Virus record (IMG/VR): IMGVR_UViG_3300035168_000051
Coordinates: 1-47,743 of that record
Source: a virus
Length of the DNA stretch: 47,743 nt
Direction: 5' to 3' (one strand)
Shown here: positions 46,601-47,743 of the stretch, one piece after another
How positions within the stretch are numbered: position 1 is the first letter of the stretch
Layout of the letters: each line of letters starts with the position of its first letter
Position numbers and translations under genes: made by a program
Notes under the pieces: generated by a model
The model's database searches: none
Seen by the model: the letters and a program-made list of their open reading frames with translations, nothing else
What the model was told of the DNA's origin: nothing

Positions 46601-46669
46601 CGTCGTGGCTTCGCGGTGCCGTCCAAAGTCCGGCACTACTGCGTGCGCTTCCAGGAGAATGTCCCGTGA
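43655..46669 (+). CDS. Tail fibre with SGNH-type esterase domain
   Basis: 1004 residues. N-terminus (TRLSDKPTVTSLDKIVGIRN) resembles virion-attachment domains; residues about 120-220 hold two copies of a fibre repeat (APLASPPLTGTPTAPTA ... NTTQIATTAFVAT); then GYWYT-type/beta regions and a sialate O-acetylesterase-like SGNH domain: Ser in YGCIGQSNAGSG (about 606), IQGEAG block (about 750) and GIHLSDIG with catalytic Asp/His (about 840). It probably removes acetyl groups from host capsule or O-antigen. The last 120 residues are beta-rich. Confidence 0.85.
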   Translation: MATQTRLSDKPTVTSLDKIVGIRNDGTGDAVVLADIESIAAQVSVGGGLAKATWAALSAITGSTNGQAARVIGDSGTHTDPVVGGTVANEGHYGWYTSPAGWRWLGPLDVEALSDALDAETAARIAADALKAPLASPPLTGTPTAPTATSGTNTTQIATTAFVATAVAAEASARIAADALKAPLASPPLTGTPTAPTAAEGTNTTQIATTAFVATVDSKYSRLETARGPGIFLPGQSPAYFTSSTVGSPESTTASTAENVVNTADGRAYRITGAGRLNVRAVAWLRGDRKFKCRVIYKRSADVTDPNNDAISIVVFWLSYTFALVSEQAIITDSTATAAAGKQVKEFDLPTAPAGAVYARLGVRTYGGDGSTDVYEEAIEDITNLDDVIPSPTVYQGAWDASANDPQIQSGVGTQGHFYKVSVAGTTAIDGVSTWNIDDTIIFNGTAWERIPTGVENASVITADNPSSNRATNRPYRWTLHDEDGDVVLGVSPDGRIALTGVDVAPTPRARNTASPFVDVVSSASGALIRADRRDGSLALSLHKQAGVFFAPSIMRGAHRHFNVRPDGARGIVATAQDGDGYVDDIYQRRDIITDTAVAVGSKSLEIYGCIGQSNAGSGSGPSGGPTWTDHRFSHHVMMTEGSPSVYGNLEVSTLGFRPPYDFAAYAQPTGYGQDPLGMALEALVQIERDAGVRNPARVGQVSWEGGQPLGNFFPGTASHWNHENMVHRLGQIKSFADKYPFDSVALKAIVLIQGEAGPYPYATTFESWIDDVLPLYKTPVAQTSTPKLLFMQINTGTSSGTNSGVELDQLAVARSRWPAISLVGPMYHYPFWLPTGSNGIHLSDIGRMMMGETIAIAIDRVVRRGLSWNPLWPAAGGVTRVNNVITIPMIGTSEASPLKFDDDWVQGVTNRGFVFSQTGGNSPVIQSVAISGSNVVVTLDVTPTGSSKKISYALANDTGTDGWATGRGQLYVSDQRTSVFYRRGFAVPSKVRHYCVRFQENVP
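44021..44300. repeat. 130-bp direct repeat within the fibre gene (period 150 bp)
   Basis: Copies 44021-44150 and 44171-44300 are almost identical at both ends and differ in the middle third (44092-44108 versus 44230-44257). They encode the duplicated fibre repeat. Near identity at synonymous sites points to a recent duplication or gene conversion. Confidence 0.9.
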
Positions 46670-47406
46670 GCATCAAAATCCTAGACACCTTCTCGACATC
46701 TCTCCCAAAGAACAAGAGCTATCGCGAACAGATTTCAGCTCTACCGGGATTGGAGCACTGGTGGGTTGCTGGCGAGCAGCAGAATGTGAGCGGCGGATAT
46801 CTCGTCAGTTGGAGTAATCTCTCTGGCGCCTCGCCGGCATATGCGGGAACTGGCGGCAAAGCTCCGTCCGTCTCTTCGTCCGGCATTAACGGGCAGACAG
46901 GATATGTCTTTGACGGTGTCGACGACTTCGTCACGTTTTCATTGACCGGCGCAGATTTCGACACGCCGTATTCGCTCGTATCTATATTCAAGGCTCCTGT
47001 TCCCGCTGTAGACGGCTATCTCCTTTCGACGTTCTCTGGAATTCAGACTGGTACGTGGATAACGCTTGGAAGCGACGAAAATATAGAAATCAACCACGGG
47101 AACGGAACATCCGCGCTCCCATTCAGCGCAGACGCCCCGTCGATAATCATCATGGGGTACTCGTACTATTATCTGAGCGGTCGCTACAATGGAGCAGACT
47201 TCACCCGTGTTTCAGCCACCAATGCTTACGGCAGCCAGAGCTTGGTCGCGGGAGACCTCAACAACCTCGGCCCTGCGCCGACATCTTTGACGCTCTGCGA
47301 GGTCATGAAGTTCGGCCGCGATATCACGAATGACGCAGAGACGATCAATCTGCTCGAAAGCTACGCGTCCGATCCGCTGATGTACGGCGTCGCCCTCGCC
47401 GTGTGA
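46666..47406 (+). CDS. LamG/concanavalin-like tail protein
   Basis: 246 residues, GTG start overlapping the fibre stop. PGLEHWWVAGEQQNVSGGYL, NGQTGYVFDGVDDFVTFSLT, YSLVSIFKAPVPAVDGYL, SGRYNGADFTRVSATN and LCEVMKFGRDITNDAETINL. The order (dataset-type beta sandwich with a terminal AEI-LL-Y motif) matches LamG-like jelly-roll carbohydrate-binding domains found on fibres. Confidence 0.75.
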   Translation: MSIKILDTFSTSLPKNKSYREQISALPGLEHWWVAGEQQNVSGGYLVSWSNLSGASPAYAGTGGKAPSVSSSGINGQTGYVFDGVDDFVTFSLTGADFDTPYSLVSIFKAPVPAVDGYLLSTFSGIQTGTWITLGSDENIEINHGNGTSALPFSADAPSIIIMGYSYYYLSGRYNGADFTRVSATNAYGSQSLVAGDLNNLGPAPTSLTLCEVMKFGRDITNDAETINLLESYASDPLMYGVALAV

Positions 47407-47445
47407 TCCGACGCGACACAATCTTCAAACAAGCAGGAATGGCGA

Positions 47446-47743
47446 ATGGTTGAGCGCTTCGGCGATTCCGCTCTCGTGAGCGGGCGGCTCGGGACTCCCG
47501 AGGATGTGAATCTCAAGAACGCCTACGGCATGCCGCTCGGCGGTATTGACGGGTTCGGGGACGGCGTGGCTGCAGCGCTTGCTGTCGACGCGAACGGGTC
47601 CGGCGGATTCGCCACGGCGAAGCGCACGGCGGTAGCCAACGCGAATGTGATCGTCAACGCAGCGACTCGTATTCTCGCCTATACGTCGATTTCCACTGCG
47701 CGAAACGTGACGCTCTGCGCTGCGAGCGCGTTCCCGCCTGGCG
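47446..47743 (+). CDS. Hypothetical fibre-region protein, partial
   Basis: Open from an ATG with AGGA 8 bases upstream to the window end, 99 codons seen (MVERFGDSALVSGRLGTPED, NAYGMPLGGIDGFGDGV, ANANVIVNAATRILAYTSIS). Glycine-rich beta-type sequence, probably another tail fibre or tail-associated protein. C-terminus lies outside. Confidence 0.6.
   Translation, partial: MVERFGDSALVSGRLGTPEDVNLKNAYGMPLGGIDGFGDGVAAALAVDANGSGGFATAKRTAVANANVIVNAATRILAYTSISTARNVTLCAASAFPPG

Overview
The window is one end of a temperate, lambda-like tailed phage (siphovirus) or prophage of an alphaproteobacterium. The evidence is high GC, a phage-borne GcrA-family regulator (a family confined to Alphaproteobacteria), many GTG/TTG starts, and a complete head-tail gene order of HK97/lambda type. 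A methanotroph- or rhizobium-like host is a guess from flavour only. The first and last genes run off the window. No integrase, holin or endolysin gene was recognised, so part of the genome lies outside. LAYOUT: (a) 1-2.1 kb, leftward: a CI-type S24 repressor and, beyond it, two tandem-repeat protein genes (a 20-residue leucine-rich repeat and a 6-residue left-handed-helix repeat). They share a duplicated leader and sit behind a promoter with a perfect repressor-like operator in its spacer. (b) 2.1-15.7 kb, rightward early genes in a tightly overlapped operon: Cro-like gene, many small proteins, a DUF2303 protein, VRR-NUC nuclease, GcrA, a helicase-DNA methyltransferase fusion, a C5 cytosine methyltransferase with a long conserved-looking ORF in another frame, an HNH protein, replication-type proteins, small zinc proteins and finally a NusG-like protein, probably the late antiterminator. 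(c) 15.7-18.1 kb: a hairpin-rich non-coding stretch, an irregular tRNA-Thr, a structured RNA candidate, and a patchwork of decayed genes including both ends of an IS200/IS605-type tnpB element. (d) 18.1-33 kb: HNH, small terminase, large terminase (carrying an out-of-frame endonuclease VII-type homing gene in a 648-bp in-frame insert), portal, a 594-residue collagen-like repeat protein, ClpP-type protease, capsid, minor head proteins, a methyltransferase and two glycosyltransferases, connectors and tail tube. (e) 33-47.7 kb: G/GT chaperones with a TTTTTTG slip site, tape measure with a muramidase-like domain, a P22-Ant-type antirepressor under a C4-like antisense RNA, tail-tip genes, an SGNH-esterase tail fibre and further fibre proteins. 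HOW IT WORKS TOGETHER: the repressor, Cro-like protein and antirepressor/C4 RNA form the lysogeny switch. The early operon supplies DNA modification and replication functions, and the NusG-like protein would open the long late operon. Several late genes (capsid, a virion protein, the tail tube) carry recurring RNA hairpin leaders that look like a shared post-transcriptional control.
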